Of a stretch of 64,000 nt of DNA, positions 62,143 through 64,000 are shown in pieces. The notes under the pieces are model-generated. The model did not search any database. It was not told where the DNA came from and was given only the letters and a program-made list of their open reading frames with translations. Numbering within the stretch: position 1 is the first letter of the stretch; every line of letters begins with the position of its first letter. The position numbers and the translations under genes were made by a program. Origin of the DNA: Mucilaginibacter yixingensis (GTDB taxonomy: Bacteria; Bacteroidota; Bacteroidia; Sphingobacteriales; Sphingobacteriaceae); the NCBI RefSeq assembly GCF_041080815.1, contig NZ_CP160205.1, positions 3,596,001 through 3,660,000 of the forward strand, read 5' to 3'.

Positions 62143-64000
62143 TTACTGATCATAGCTGTTATAAAAAGGTTTAAAGGGAGTCACTACCTGTGTTGGTGAA
62201 CCAAAAAGTTTTCGAAGCGTTTCCGGCCAGTTGCCATTGAGAGGTACAATCGAAAAATTTCCTGCTATCTTTTTTAAGTTTTCGAAGTTCACTCTCTTTT
62301 CAGGTTCGTTACCCTTGTTATAACGACCGGAAACATAGGCGTTGTGACTAATTACAATACCTTGTGCTGTGTTTTCTACAGCGATATTGGCTTTATCGGC
62401 TATGATCGCAATCCCTTTCCCATCGGAGTTTGACAGCACTGCAACATCTACATCTTCGCGATTGCCCTGGTAATTGATGTCACGACTATTTAGGTGATAG
62501 AGGCCAAACTCATCAAGCCTGTCCTTTCCTGGAAAAGCAGGATACAGGCCTTTTCCCGCCCAATGAAACTCGGTAAATGACGCAGGTATCAGGAACGATA
62601 GCCCAGCTTCAAGAGCGATACCTTTGGCATCTTTAGGGATAAAATTGTAATGCACATCGATACGTCCGCTGTCACTTATATCATACGTTATTGTACCATC
62701 AATAAACTGGCCCTTATGATCCTGCCGTTCGTAGGTATAATGAACCACAATCTGGTCATTGGCCATACTTTCGATCTTTGCCACCGGATTGGTAAGCAGG
62801 TGAGGATTTCCCGTAGGATAGTTGTCGGGTAAAGATTTTTTATCAGTAGCCAGTTCAGACATGGTTACCTTTCGGCCCACCCGGCTATACGGCCCTTCAG
62901 CAATCAGTGTTGAACCCTGCGTGTCAGTTAGCTGAATCAGACCCGTTTGACTATTCAATCCCAAACGAAAGCTTCCAAAGCTAATTGTATTGTTAGCTAG
63001 TACAGGTTTAGACGATGCAGATGCAAGTTTTTGAGCGATGACGTTTACTTGATTGCGAATAAATACCGGGTAAACCTTTTCATAAAATGTATAATTGTGC
63101 TTATCGGCAAATTGTACTTTCAGATAGAAATATGAGGCATTCAGATTCTGCGGAATATTGAGCGCTATGCTCGCAGTCAGCGTATCGTGTGGCGCACAGG
63201 CCATGGTTAAACCGCCTGTTTGTAGTGCGGTAGTATCCGCATACAATGTCCACTTACCTGCTATTTTCGAAAGATTGGTAAAGTCATAGCGATTAATGAT
63301 ATGTAATTGCACTGTTTGCTTGCCTGGTAAAACACGTAAGGTATCATCAATGGGTTTAACCGGGGTATATACTTTTCGCACCTGCCAGTAGTCTACCTGC
63401 GGGATACGGTTAGCGTATACAAGCCCGTCAGCACCTTGATTGCCATGATTATCATATACCGTAACAGCGTCTTTCCAAACAGATGTTGTAAACGTTCCGG
63501 GAATTGTTTTCTGCGTCGACTTTCGGAGTAGTCCTTGATCGAAAAAGCACCAAACAGCACCTCCCGCCAACTTTGGATTGGCATACATGATCTCCCAAAG
63601 TGATTCGACCTTATCAAAATCAAGTCCTAAAGCATGTGCATATTCGGTCACGATCATCGGCCGGTCAAACTTGTTGGAATACTCGCGCAAATCAGATGGT
63701 GTGGTATAATGGGGTGTCAAAATATCGACCGATTCAGGAATGGGCTTCTTGCTAATGTCTTTAAATGTTGATCCCCTTTGAGGAAAGCAATGAGGCCGGG
63801 TCGGGTCGAGTTCTTTTACATATTCACCTGTTTCCAGACACATTTTGGTAAGCGGATTTTCATTACCTACACTCCACACGATGATCGAGGGATGATTCTT
63901 ATCCCGCCATACGGTAGCCCTTGCCCGGTGTTTCAGAATAGGTAGATACGCTACATCATTCAAATGTTCATCACCATATCCAAAGGGAACTTCTTCCATT
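62143..64000 (-). CDS. GH2 family glycosidase, 3' part (gene continues past the right edge)
   Basis: The frame is open at the edge, so the N-terminal part is missing; about 618 residues are seen. The visible TIM barrel has SVGNENPL with the acid/base Glu (E47 of the visible part) and IVTEYAHA with the nucleophile Glu (E119). Then follow C-terminal beta domains. Family GH2 includes beta-galactosidase, beta-mannosidase and beta-glucuronidase; which one is not decided. It sits 52 bases upstream of GH115 on the same strand, so both are likely co-expressed for one polysaccharide. Confidence 0.88.
   Translation of the reverse strand, partial: MEEVPFGYGDEHLNDVAYLPILKHRARATVWRDKNHPSIIVWSVGNENPLTKMCLETGEYVKELDPTRPHCFPQRGSTFKDISKKPIPESVDILTPHYTTPSDLREYSNKFDRPMIVTEYAHALGLDFDKVESLWEIMYANPKLAGGAVWCFFDQGLLRKSTQKTIPGTFTTSVWKDAVTVYDNHGNQGADGLVYANRIPQVDYWQVRKVYTPVKPIDDTLRVLPGKQTVQLHIINRYDFTNLSKIAGKWTLYADTTALQTGGLTMACAPHDTLTASIALNIPQNLNASYFYLKVQFADKHNYTFYEKVYPVFIRNQVNVIAQKLASASSKPVLANNTISFGSFRLGLNSQTGLIQLTDTQGSTLIAEGPYSRVGRKVTMSELATDKKSLPDNYPTGNPHLLTNPVAKIESMANDQIVVHYTYERQDHKGQFIDGTITYDISDSGRIDVHYNFIPKDAKGIALEAGLSFLIPASFTEFHWAGKGLYPAFPGKDRLDEFGLYHLNSRDINYQGNREDVDVAVLSNSDGKGIAIIADKANIAVENTAQGIVISHNAYVSGRYNKGNEPEKRVNFENLKKIAGNFSIVPLNGNWPETLRKLFGSPTQVVTPFKPFYNSYDQ

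Overview
The window reads as chromosome of a Bacteroidota bacterium, most likely family Sphingobacteriaceae (Mucilaginibacter/Pedobacter-like; inference). Evidence: a SusC/SusD pair with ECF sigma and FecR regulators, a type IX secretion (T9SS) type B cargo next to a PorP/SprF protein, promoters of the TTTG-N19-TAnnTTTG type, a eukaryote-like NADP isocitrate dehydrogenase, a GH115 glycosidase, and many dispersed intergenic palindromes related to TCATTGCGAGGAACGAAGCA. No rRNA, CRISPR array, prophage or intact transposase is visible.

Layout. 1-5.8 kb: end of an M28 peptidase, a Nudix-fold regulator with a decayed catalytic box, an APS kinase/sulfotransferase pair, and a 7TMR-DISM histidine kinase divergent from a receiver protein. 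5.9-12.7 kb: IgGFc-binding/PKD T9SS cargo, PorP/SprF, RpoN, MscL. 12.8-16.6 kb: a DUF4249/TonB-dependent receptor pair and a small membrane protein. 16.7-20.4 kb: rpsL-rpsG-fusA-rpsJ with unusual inverted repeats inside the operon; the S10 operon does not continue. 20.5-28.2 kb: a frameshifted secreted-protein gene, an acyl-CoA carboxylase beta subunit, then a SulP transporter with two paralogous beta-carbonic anhydrases. 28.3-34 kb: PruA, TonB-C-domain protein, a toxin-antitoxin pair with a frameshifted toxin, two small His-rich exported proteins, acyl-CoA synthetase. 34.1-46 kb: a complete regulated uptake locus (ECF sigma, FecR, SusC with STN domain, SusD, DUF5689 lipoprotein, beta-barrel, beta-propeller/phosphoesterase). 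46-58.6 kb: ManA, ICD, small envelope proteins, DnaX with an A10 slippage site, VOC protein, and an EngB-PASTA-rhodanese-MltG-thioesterase-YihY run. 58.7-64 kb: tRNA-Ser(UGA), a 16-codon stub that looks like the N-terminus of a tyrosine integrase, then GH115 and GH2 genes, suggesting the edge of a genomic island.

How the parts fit. Core functions (translation, replication, central metabolism) alternate with envelope functions typical of a polymer degrader: T9SS surface protein, TonB-dependent uptake loci, glycosidases and envelope stress genes. Intergenic spacers are unusually rich in perfect or near-perfect inverted repeats; several act as plausible terminators, others are REP-like repeats, and two sit inside the ribosomal-protein operon where they could act on expression. 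All function calls are from reading the sequence and family knowledge; no database search was run.
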